Assembly: GCA_032718475.1 (NCBI GenBank) | Contig: JAUCBJ010002617.1 | Location: 1 to 21,792 of the forward strand | Reading direction: 5' to 3' | DNA: 21,792 bases | From: Nemertoderma westbladi | Taxonomy: Eukaryota; Xenacoelomorpha; Nemertodermatida; Nemertodermatidae | Part shown: in pieces, positions 7,263 to 17,020 of the stretch | Layout of the letters: each line of letters starts with the position of its first letter | Position numbering within the stretch: position 1 is the stretch's first letter | Program-made: the position numbers and the translations under genes | The notes under the pieces: model-generated | The model's database searches: none | What the model saw: the letters and a program-made list of their open reading frames with translations, nothing else | Told to the model about the DNA's origin: nothing

Positions 7263-8257
7263 ATTACTATGGAAAGGATTTACTATGAAAGATCATCCAT
7301 GGTGGTGAACAGGAATTGAATTAGGAAACAGAGTGGAAGGGTTTTATTATAAAAGATCAACCATGGTGGTGAACAGGAATTTAATTAGGAAACAGAGTGG
7401 AAAGGTTTTATTATAGAAGATCAACCATGGTGGTGAACAGGCATTCCTTTAGGAAACAGAGTGGAAGGGTTTACTATGGAAGATCAACCATGGTGGTGAA
7501 CAGGCATTCCTTTAGGAAACAGAGTGGAACGGTTTTATTATAGAAGATCAACCATGGTGGTGAACAGGAATTTAATTAGGAAACAGAGTGGAAGGGTTTT
7601 ATTATAGAAGATCAACCATGGTGGTGAACAGGAATTTAATTAGGAAACAGTGTGGAAGGGTTTTATTATAGAAGATCAACCATGGTGGTGAACAGGCATT
7701 CCTTTAAGAAACAGAGTGGAAGGGTTTTATTATAGAAGATCAACCACGGTGGTGAACAGGAATTTAATTAGGAAACAGTGTGGAAGGGTTTTATTATAGA
7801 AGATCAACCATGGTGGTGAACAGGCATTCCTTTAAGAAACAGAGTGGAAGAGTTTTATTATAGAAGATCAACCATGGTGGTGAACAGGCATTCCTTTAAG
7901 AAACAGAGTGGAAGAGTTTTATTATAGAAGATCAACCATGGTGGTGAACAGGAATTTAATTAGGAAACAGAGTGGAAAGGTTTTATTATAGAAAATCAAC
8001 CATGGTGGTGAACAGGCATTCCTTTAGGAAACAGAGTGGAAGGGTTTTATTATAGAAGATCAACCATGGTGGTGAACAGGCATTTAATTAGGAAACAGAG
8101 TGGAAGGATTTTATTATAGAAGATTAACCATGGTGGTGAACAGGCATTCCTTAAGGAAACAGAGTGGAAAGGTTTTATTATAGAAGATCAACCATGGTGG
8201 TGAACAGGAATTTAATTAGGAAAAAGAGTGGAAGGATTTTATTATAGAAGATCAACC

Positions 8258-8727
8258 ATGGTGGTGAACAGGCATTCCTTTAGGAAACAGAGTGGAAGGT
8301 TTTACTGTGGAAGATCAGCCATGGTGGTGAACAGGCATTCCTTTAGGAAACAGAGTGGAAGGGTTTACTGTGGAAGATCACCCATGGTGGTGAACAGGCA
8401 TTCCTTAAGGAAACAGAGTAGAAGGGATTTACTGTGGAAGATCAGCCATGGTGGTGAACAGGGATTCCTTAAGGAAATAGAGTAGAAGGGATTTACTGTG
8501 GAAGATCAGCCATGGTGGTGAACAGGCATTCCTTTAGGAAACAGAGTGGAGGGGTTTACTGTGGAAGATCAGCCATGGTGGTGAACAGGCATTCCTTTAG
8601 GAAACAGAGTGGAAGGGTTTACTGTGGAAGATCACCCATGGTGGTGAACAGGCATTCCTTAAGGAAACAGAGTAGAAGGGATTTACTGTGGAAGATCAAC
8701 CATGGTGGAGAACAGGCATTCCTCTAG
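8258..8727 (+). repeat. Higher-order 254-bp period in satellite E (first site)
   Basis: A run of four monomers (63+63+64+64) beginning at 8258 repeats at 8512, an exact 254-bp shift. The same private variants recur (AGTAGAAGGGATTTACTG and TTCCTTAAGG). Copy two differs at a few bases and keeps the same monomer order. Confidence 0.75.
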
Positions 8728-10650
8728 GAAACAGAGTGGAAGGATTTTATTATAGAAGATCAACCATGGTGGTGAACAGGAATTCCTTTAAGAAACAGAG
8801 TGGAAGGGTTTTATTATAGAAGATCAACCATGGTGGTGAACAGGAATTCCTTTAAGAAACAGAGTGGAAGGGTTTTATTATAGAAGATCAACCATGGTGG
8901 TGAACAGGAATTTAATTAGGAAACAGAGTGGAAGGGTTTTATTATAGAAGATCAACCATGGTGGTGAACAGGCATTCCTTTAAGAAACAGAGTGGAAGGG
9001 TTTTATTATAGAAGATCAACCATGGTGGTGAACAGGAATTCCTTTAAGAAACAGAGTGGAAGGGTTTTATTATAGAAGATCAACCATGGTGGTGAACAGG
9101 AATTTAATTAGGAAACAGAGTGGAAGGGTTTTATTATAGAAGATCAACCATGGTGGTGAACAGGCATTCCTTTAAGAAACAGAGTGGAAGGGTTTTATTA
9201 TAGAAGATCAACCATGGTGGTGAACAGGAATTTAATTAGGAAACAGAGTGGAAGGGTTTTATTATAGAAGATCAACCATGGTGGTGAACAGGCATTCCTT
9301 TAAGAAACAGAGTGGAAGGGTTTTATTATAGAAGATCAAACATGGTGGTGAACAGGCATTCCTTTAGGAAACAGAGTGGAAGGGTTTTATTATAGAAGAT
9401 CAACCATGGTGGTGAACAGGAATTTAATTAGGAAACAGAGTGGAAGGGTTTTATTATAGAAGATCAACCATGGTGGTGAACAGGAATTTAATTAGGAAAC
9501 AGAGTGGAAGGGTTTTATTATAGAAGATCAACCATGGTGGTGAACAGGCATTCCTTTAGGAAACAGAGTGGAAAGGTTTTATTATAGAAGATCAACCATG
9601 GTGGTGAACAGGCATTCCTTTAGGAAACAGAGTGGAAGGGTTATATTATAGAAGATCAACCATGGTGGTGAACAGGAATTCCTTTAGGAAACAGAGTGGA
9701 AGGGTTTTATTATAGAAGATCACCCATGGTAGTGAACAGGCATTTAATTAGGAAACAGAGTGGAAGAGTTTTATTATAGAAGATCAACCATGGTGGTGAA
9801 CAGGCATTCCTTTAGGAAACAGAGTGGAAGGGTTTTATTATAGAAGATCAACCATGGTGGTGAACAGGAATTTAATTAGGAAACAGAGTGGACGGGTTTT
9901 ATTATAGAAGATCAACCATGGTGGTGAACAGGCATTCCTTTAGGAAACAGAGTGGAAGGGTTTTATTATAGAAGATCAACCATGGTGGTGAACAGGAATT
10001 TAATTAGGAAACAGAGTGGAAAGGTTTTATTATTGAAGATCAACCATGGTGGTGAACAGGCATTCCTTTAGGAAACAGAGTGGAAGGGTTTTATTATAGA
10101 AGATCAACCATGGTGGTGAACAGGCATTCCTTTAAGAAACAGAGTGGAAGAGTTTTATTATAGAAGATCAACCATGGTGGTGAACAGGCATTTCTTTAGG
10201 AAACAGAGTGGAAGGGTTTTATTATAGAAGATCAACCATGGTGGTGAACAGGAATTCCTTTAGGAAACAGAGTGGAAGGGTTTACTGTGGAAGATCACCC
10301 ATGGTGGTGAACAGGCATTCCTTTAAGAATCAGAGTGGAAGGGTTTTATTATAGAAGATCAACCATGGTGGTGAACAGGCATTCCTTAAGGAAACAGAGT
10401 GGAAGGGTTTTATTATAGAAGATCAACCATGGTGGTGAACAGGCATTCCTTTAGGAAACAGAGTGGAAGGGTTTTATTATAGAAGATCAACCATGGTGGT
10501 GAACAGGAATTAAATTAGGAAACAGAGCGGTAGGGTTTTATTATAGAAGATCAACCATGGTGGTGAACAGGCATTCCTTTAGGAAACAGAGTGGGAGGGT
10601 TTTATTATAGAAGATTAACCATGGTGGTGAACAGTCATTCCTTTAGGAAA

Positions 10651-11190
10651 CAGAGTGGAAGGGTTTTATTATAGAAGATCAACCATGGTGGTGAACAGGC
10701 ATTCCTTTAGGAAACAGAGTGGAAGGGTGTACTGTGGAAGATCACCCATGGTGTTGAACATGAATTCCTTTAGGAAACAGAGTGGAAGGGTTTACTGTGG
10801 AAGATCACCCATGGTGGTGAACAGGCATTCCTTTAGGAAACAGAGTGGAAGGGTTTTATTATAGAATATCAACCATGGTGGTGAACAGGCATTCCTTTAG
10901 GAAACAGAGTGGAAGGGTTTTATTATAGAAGATCAACCATGGTGGTGAACAGGCATTCCTTTAGGAAACAGAGTGGAAGGGTGTACTGTGGAAGATCACC
11001 CATGGTGGTGAACATGAATTCCTTTAGGAAACAGAGTGGAAGGGTTTACTGTGGAAGATCACCCATGGTGGTGAACAGGCATTCCTTTAGGAAACAGAGT
11101 GGAAGGGTTTTATTATAGAATATCAACCATGGTGGTGAACAGGCATTCCTTTAGGAAACAGAGTGGAAGGGTTTTATTATAGAAGATCAA
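10651..11190 (+). repeat. Higher-order 254-bp duplication in satellite E (second site)
   Basis: Four monomers starting at 10651 repeat 254 bp later with very few differences; the one I see in the first tetramer is GTGTTGAACATG versus GTGGTGAACATG. Private variants shared by both copies include GGTGTACTGTGG, AACATGAATTCC and GAATATCAACC. This is a recent local duplication. Confidence 0.85.
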
Positions 11191-11229
11191 CCACGGTGGT
11201 GAACAGGTATATTTCCTTTAGTATACAGA

Positions 11230-12751
11230 GTGCTTATTTAGCAATTCGGATTTGAATTTGTTTTAATTTAAAAAAAAAAATTGTATGGTAGTGATTTATT
11301 TTTATATAGCAAATGACGGCATAGACTGTCCTTTACAATATTGCTTTATAGAGTGCATCGTGGTCCAAACCAAGCTTTACAGGCGCCCATAATGATTTGC
11401 ACGTCATATGCAGATCGATTGTACAATACACAGACCATCTATCTGTCCGATTAATATTAATTAATTTTCATACTGCATTAGACAAACACATGCTTTGAGT
11501 CGTGGTCTGGAAATAACATTCAGACTTGGAGGGCGCCAGGATGGATAGACACATTTACTAGAAGCAGAATGAGGCACGTTTACGTGGCACCTATAAATTG
11601 TCCTGGTATCGAATGAAATCTACTAAATAAAATAAAATAAAATCTAGTTTTGTAATCGTACGAATTTGAGTGTGTAACTTTACTCGAAAATGGAAATATA
11701 TCTTAATAAATAAATGCTAAACATTATATTCAACTTTTATTTAGTTACACAGAAGTTGTAGTGCTTCTTTTAGTTGATTGTTAACGACAGTGTTGCGTAA
11801 CGAAAATTCCTTTATATTGTCATAAATATCCTATTTATTAATACGGTGCTGAGGCCAACTAAAATTAGCAGGGTAGGTAGTCCTATGGTTGCACTTTTAC
11901 AGAATACATATAGTCAATGAAATGAAAGAAAATGGTGATAAATCTTTATCAAGTGTAAGGGAAACGAACAATACCGCATTCTCAGCCGTTGAATATTATT
12001 TACCGGAACATCCTTACGCAATATTTTAAATAAAATATAATTTCAATTTGAAAGAAATTGTGGAATGTTTTCCACACACCTTGGTGTAAAATCAACTGAG
12101 TAAGCCACTTAATGCAGGCCTGGCAATTACATTATTATCAGTGGTAAATAGATTAACGCAATAAGGCCCAGGAGTGTTTGCAACACATATGATTTTTATT
12201 CCGCGTTGTCCCGTCAAGCTAAAATTAATGGATAAGAAGGAAGCGCCAGTCTCTCATGCATATTTATTTAATTTTAATGCCATTTAAAAACAATTTTATC
12301 ACACCCGTTGTATTTTTAGTTTCCAAATTAACTGAAAAAGATGAAAAATATACTATTAATGCATAATTAAATCCGAATAATATGAAGTTTAGATGGATGG
12401 AATTGATAGGATGATTTATATAGAAATTTAATTAACACATATTACTATTGACAATCAGGATACCTATATCATCAAATCAATTTTAATATCTGACTTTTCT
12501 ATATTTCTTTCTAAAAGCCCAAAATACTTAAAACAAATCTCAGATTCATATTCAAATTGTGTTGATTTGTAAAAAGGAAACAAAATGATTTCTTAAGACT
12601 TTCATATAGAGAGCAGGATAGCACAAGCACTCTGACCTATTTCAGTAGGCACATCTGGTATTATTTCGGCCAACTTTGTAACAGTAAATGCCCTGAGATG
12701 CTTAACTACATATTATCTGTCAACAAAGATACTACCAGACCTACTACTAAG
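11230..12751. other. AT-rich DNA interrupting satellite E, no gene seen
   Basis: About 1.5 kb of AT-rich sequence with an A10 run near 11271 and a short TAAAA-type run near 11622-11642. It has no ORF above background, no RNA gene and no clear terminal inverted repeats. Together with the SINE it separates two in-phase parts of satellite E. Confidence 0.5.
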
Positions 12752-12928
12752 CAGAAGCTTGGTGTAGTGGCGACATTCCTGGGCTTACATTCAAGGCTTT
12801 GGTTCGATTCCCTTGTCGAGTTGTACTGTATGCTCACAGTGCTGATGCAGCCTAGACAAATCTAGGTTTCTTCCCTTGACTGACTGGTCGATAAATTGGA
12901 ACCAAGGTTGCTTGGTAAATATAATGTA
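12752..12928 (+). mobile_element. tRNA-derived SINE (A box and B box)
   Basis: TGGTGTAGTGG at 12760-12770 fits an RNA polymerase III A box, and GGTTCGATTCC at 12801-12811 fits a B box, in the right order and spacing for a tRNA-derived head. The arms do not fold into a proper tRNA, so this is not a tRNA gene. The body holds two perfect small hairpins, CCTAGA-CAAA-TCTAGG (12851-12866) and ACCAAG-GTTG-CTTGGT (12901-12916). It ends in a short AT-rich tail next to satellite E. Ends are approximate. Confidence 0.6.
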
Positions 12929-12929
12929 A

Positions 12930-13440
12930 CGATTTACTGTGGAAGATCACCCATGGTGGTGAACAGGAATTCCATTATGAAACAGAGTGGAAGGGTTTAC
13001 TATGGAAGATCATCCATGGTGGTGAACAGGAATTCCTTTAGGAAAGAGAGTGGAAGGGTTTACTGAAGTAGATCACCCATGGTGGTGAACAGGCATTCCT
13101 TTAGGAAACAGAGTGGAAGGGTTTACTGAAGTAGATCACCCATGGTGGTGAACATGCATTCCTTTATGAAACAGAGTGGAAGGGTTTACTATAGAAGATC
13201 ATCCATGGTGGTGAAGAGGAATTCCTTTTGGAAACAGAGTGGAAGGGTTTACTGAAGTAGATCACCCATGGTGGTGAACAGGCATTCCTTTAGGAAACAG
13301 AGTGGAAGGGTTTACTGAAGTAGATCACCCATGGTGGTGAACATGCATTCCTTTAAGAAACAGTGTGAAATGGTTTACTGAAGTAGATCATCCATGGTTG
13401 TGAACAGGCATTCCTTGAAGAAACAGAGTGGAAGGGTTTA
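12930..13440 (+). repeat. Satellite E, second block: eight 63-bp-type monomers with a 189-bp period
   Basis: All eight monomers are the TTTACT type. The variant GATCATCCATGG recurs at about 13008, 13197 and 13386, exactly 189 bp apart (three 63-bp monomers), with GAAGTAGATCACCC monomers between. The block abuts the 12-bp array at 13441. Confidence 0.9.
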
Positions 13441-14191
13441 GAATCGCATTGCATCGCATCGCATAAGGCATCGCATCGCATCGCATAAGGCATGGCATAA
13501 GGCATGCGTAAGGCGTGGCGTAAGGCGTGGCGTAAGGCGTCGCGTAAGGCGTCGCGTAAGGCGTCGCGTAAGGCGTCGCGTAAGGCGTCGCGTAAGGCGT
13601 CGTCGTGTGGCGTCGCGTAAGGCGTCGTCGCGTAAGGCGTCGCGTAAGGCGTCGCATAAGGCGTCGTCGCATAAGGCGTCGCGTAAGGCGTCGCGTAAGG
13701 CGTCGCGTAAGGCGTCGCGTAAGGCGTCGCGTAAGGCGTCGCGTAAGGCGTCGCGTAAGGCGTCGCGTAAGGCGTCGCGTAAGGCGTCGCGTAAGGCGTC
13801 GCGTAAGGCGTCGCGTAAGGCGTCGCGTAAGGCGTCGCGTAAGGCGTCGCGTAAGGCGTCGCGTAAGGCGTCGCGTAAGGCGTCGCGTAAGGCGTCGCGT
13901 AAGGCGTCGCGTAAGGCGTCGCGTAAGGCGTCGCGTAAGGCGTCGCGTAAGGCGTCGCGTAAGGCGTCGCGTAAGGCGTCGCGTAAGGCGTCGCGTAAGG
14001 CGTCGCGTAAGGCGTCGCGTAAGGCGTCGCGTAAGGCGTCGCGTAAGGCGTCGCGTAAGGCGTCGCGTAAGGCGTCGCGTAAGGCGTCGCGTGTCGCGTA
14101 AGGCGTCGCGTAAGGCGTCGCGTAAGGCGTCGCGTAAGGCATCGCGTAAGGCGTTGCGTAAGGCATCGCATAAGGCATCGCATAAGGCATC
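13441..14191 (+). repeat. Minisatellite F: 12-bp unit GCGTCGCGTAAG, about 62 units
   Basis: About 34-35 consecutive perfect 12-base units occupy roughly 13675-14092. Flanking units are degenerate, mostly GCATCGCATAAG-like. The unit has three CpG and is far more GC-rich than the surroundings. Because 12 bases equal four codons, five of six frames stay open (four-residue repeats such as KASR, VRRR, DALR, TPYA, RLTR). The long predicted proteins on both strands are therefore artefacts. Confidence 0.97.
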
Positions 14192-14567
14192 TCTATCTAC
14201 AAGTGGGCAATATACTTTATTATCTTCTGCCACAATGAAATCTACAAACCACCAGTAGTACATATATTTTACAAGGGCCAACTACAATAAATAATTTAAT
14301 GATACTGCGGGTGATATTTCGAGGGAGAAAATACAAGTGTGGCTTTGCCTATCTCATCTTCTTTAGCCTTGTTCCCCCATATAAATTTCAAGTCACACTT
14401 CCCTATCATGCCAATTAGGTGGGGCGTGCCTAGGTGAAATAATACTGATTAGGTGTAGCCTTGCCTCGTTAATAGAGGCATTCAACTCATCTGGGAGTTG
14501 CGCTTGGAAGTAGTGAAGTGTCAGTCTGCAAATCGAATAATGAGTAATTTGATTTTTGAGGATATCT

Positions 14568-14593
14568 GATTTCACAGTGCTGACTGTGAAATC
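14568..14593. repeat. Perfect 11-bp inverted repeat with 4-base loop
   Basis: GATTTCACAGT (14568-14578) and ACTGTGAAATC (14583-14593) are exact reverse complements around GCTG. After one mismatch the pairing extends three more bases on each side. Confidence 0.7.
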
Positions 14594-15179
14594 TGATCAG
14601 AGTACCTGACTGTGACTCAGTAACGAACATTATATTGCTACCACATACATATCTCTGGATGTGTAGGATGTTCTGACAAAGAGCTCTCTAAAGTGCCCCA
14701 CTCCACTCCTCTTATTCACAACTTCAAACTGAAGGCTTATTAAAAATTACCATCTAAAAATGCACACAAAAGTGTCAAAATGTCAAATGAAATAGCTCTA
14801 AGTTTATATAACTGCATTTACAATATCCTTTTGAATTTCACATACTGTGGTAATTAAAAATTGATTGGTCGAAATTATTGCCGGAAATTTCCTTATTTTA
14901 TTGTCTCACATTTTTAAGATTATATATATTATTTGTTATATATTTATATTTGTTCTTGTTATACGTTTAGAGTTATCTGAATTTGGCAGTAATATGATAT
15001 AAACACCTTTTCATTATAAAATAAAGTTTCGAATATAATAATACTATCTAGATTTCCGTTTTCATAACAAATGGAAGACGAAGATGCTTGAAGGGGATAT
15101 GGACTGGTAGGGTAGGGTCTATGGTTTGTGTTGGCAGTAACCTGTCAGCACTGACATTAATGTTACCATTGACAGCAAT

Positions 15180-15198
15180 GGGGGGGGGGGGGGGGGGG
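15180..15198 (+). repeat. Homopolymer G19
   Basis: Nineteen consecutive G. The true length is uncertain, since such runs are error-prone in sequencing and assembly. Confidence 0.7.
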
Positions 15199-15309
15199 TG
15201 AAACAATTCCTTTCCATGGATGACATGTAGAACTCGAATAATCTGTTTCTCTTCAAGTTCATCATATACCTTATCTAAATCAGATGTTTAATCTTTCACT
15301 GGATTCCTT

Positions 15310-15697
15310 GATAGAATCTGTACAGTCTGTTCTGTTTCTGTCTGTACAATCTGTTTTTCCTGCACGATATTCTAATGTATAATCAAGATGTTGCATACCT
15401 ATCACCTGTCGTTCAATTCTGGGGGAAGGTCCTAAATCTTACCTCATGGTTTATTGAATACTGGTATCAGACTTTTGCCATCGGTAAAGATCGAAAAATG
15501 TGGTGCCCCGACTAACAAGTTGACAAATTTATCTGATGCTCACCACTTTATGGCTCTAGCTTCGAACTCTGTTTGACCCCAACGGGATTCTACATCGGCC
15601 ATTCGTCTGCTTGTATAATGGACTGGTATCCAACTTCCTTGATGTCTTTGTGTTAGAATGGCACTCATTCCTCCACGTTGTCCAACAAATTCAATAT
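15310..15697 (-). pseudogene. Ty3/gypsy RNase H domain remnant
   Basis: On the - strand, reading from 15697: GQRGGMSAILTQ, then WIPVHYTSRRMADVESRWGQ, then TEFEARAIKW, a TGA at 15540-15542, KFVNLLVGAPHFSIFTDGKS (TDG codons at 15477-15485) and LIPVFNKP. After a frameshift near 15430 it continues with PRIERQVIGMQ, LDYTLEYRAGK. This matches the end of a gypsy RNase H, including the TD(H)K region and the 'leYrpGk' block that precedes the integrase. The family looks different from the + strand gypsy at 19740-21792. It is dead: one stop and one frameshift in under 400 bases, with nothing recognisable on either side. Confidence 0.8.
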
Positions 15698-15706
15698 TCT
15701 AAAACA

Positions 15707-15931
15707 ACCTTTAAGAGACATCTCACAAATGCCATGGGCTGTCCACCATGCATATTTTCTTCATGGGGCTGTCAAAGCATAAGATAGTGCACAGGCTCGT
15801 GCTCACGGCGAAAACAATGTCCTGCAAAGCGGAGACGGCTTTGTTCTAGTGTCAAGATTGGGGGAACCAACAACACACCTCCAATGTTTTATATTGTCTG
15901 GTTGGAGATGTGTGCATTATACTTGACACAG
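15707..15931 (-). mobile_element. Second fragment of the same LINE family
   Basis: This segment is clearly similar to 4862-5090 of the first LINE, base for base over about 225 positions. It encodes the same C-terminal block (KYNAHISNQT, NIGGV, RLRFAGHCF, HGGQPMAF) with two in-frame stops. It is truncated at both ends and sits about 10 bases from the gypsy RNase H remnant. Confidence 0.9.
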
Positions 15932-17020
15932 TTATACTGACCAGTAAACTAAACTGACAGACCGATGTGCGATTTTTTACACCAGGCCTAAGGACATTGC
16001 TTACCCATAAGTCGGCCTGGCCGACATCAGTCCGAATAGTGCAGCAGTGGTTTTATGTGCTGTCAGGCTGTGTCTAAGATTTTTTCCAAACACAATATTT
16101 TATCAGTAAGTTGGCTTGTGAGACCTACAGACCTATACCCTGCGGAATATTTATATATCAGTTGTCTTGTCTGTCATTATATTATAATCAGATGTTTATA
16201 CAAGCCTCTTCATATTTCACAGCCCCGCCGATTGACTCAGTAGCTTGAGCCCGACAGTCCCTGAAATTTGTGCTTCATTATTCAACCTTTATTTACCCTT
16301 ACCAATTGCCATCCTTTTACTTGTAGACTGTAGAGTGTAGTAGATTCCAAATGTGGCTGTTGGACTATCCCAGTAGATCTCACTAGTGGGCCTCATGATA
16401 GTCGGACAAGCCGACTATTGGACTGTTGTATTTATAGCCAGCGGTCCTTATAGTTAGTGGCCACCCAGCAAATACTTAACTTTAAATTATTCTAGGATCA
16501 TATGAAGAAGAAGTGCAAGTGCCGCACATCAATAATTTTTCTTTTTTTTCATTTCATTATTAGTTTGTAGAGCAATATACAGTACATAGTATTATTTGTT
16601 TGCCTTATGTGAGAATTCGTGTGAATTTTCAACCAATTTTGCAGTATTTTACTTTGGTATTGATTTTTCATGAACTTCACGATCATCGGGAAATACAAGT
16701 TAAAGTGCCTCCAATAGCCCCATTACAGCCTGGCTGCTCTGGTAGGCTTCACCAAAAATTACAAAATCAATAATAATAATTGAAATCAAATAATTTTTTT
16801 ATTGTATTATATATTAGTTTGAGATTCAAGTGGTCCACATGTGTTGCGTATGTGAACATGATGTTGATGATGTATTATTACCTTTGGTATGTGTGTGTAT
16901 AGTCGGTTTACTATATAAAACACCACAACCCATGACTTTTCACTGATTTGTACTATTTTTACAAGAATTCCCTGACATTTTCCTGACATTTCAGCGCCCC
17001 TGGGTGAGAGCGCGCGGGGG
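15932..17020. other. AT-rich DNA with no gene seen
   Basis: No supported ORF, RNA gene or repeat family. A 62-codon plus frame at 16055-16243 has no recognisable motif. A SINE-head-like word near 16232 lacks a B box. The last 40 bases before satellite G turn GC-rich (AGAGCGCGCGGGGG). Confidence 0.5.

Larger units (their letters stand above)
7271..11229 (+). repeat. Satellite E, main array: about 62 monomers of 63-64 bp
   Basis: Monomers share GATCAACCATGGTGGTGAAC, then AGG, then one of two interchangeable middles (AATTTAATTAGG or CATTCCTTTAGG), then AAACAGAGTGGAAGGG. They end in TTTTATTATAGAA (64 bp) or TTTACTGTGGAA (63 bp). Almost every copy holds the palindrome CCATGG. The 63-bp TTTACTGTGG type is clustered (about 8290-8700 and 10720-11070). 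Short plus-strand ORFs arise only where 63-bp units keep frame, so they are not genes. Confidence 0.97.
14192..15309. other. AT-rich DNA with no gene seen
   Basis: The interval contains an 11-bp inverted repeat (14568-14593) and a G19 run (15180-15198), but no supported coding region. A 60-codon minus frame at 14393-14575 has no motif I recognise. The right part (about 15200-15309) may include decayed gypsy sequence continuing from the RNase H remnant. Confidence 0.45.

Noticed and set aside
8228-11118. Short plus-strand ORFs with MVVNRHSFRKQSGR repeats
   Set aside because: They occur only where 63-bp satellite E monomers happen to keep frame and stop at each 64-bp monomer.
3354-11229. CRISPR-like array
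   Set aside because: Monomers are contiguous tandem copies with no unique spacers, in eukaryotic DNA.
4710-11242. Shared 12-mer TGCTTATTTAGC at 4710 and 11231 as a common junction
   Set aside because: AT-rich 12-mers are expected to recur by chance in 22 kb, and flanks do not match.
12752-12830. Functional tRNA gene
   Set aside because: A and B boxes are present, but the T-arm and acceptor stems do not pair. Called as a SINE head instead.
16232-16262. Second SINE head (GACTCAGTAGCTTGAGC)
   Set aside because: A-box-like word only; no B box downstream.
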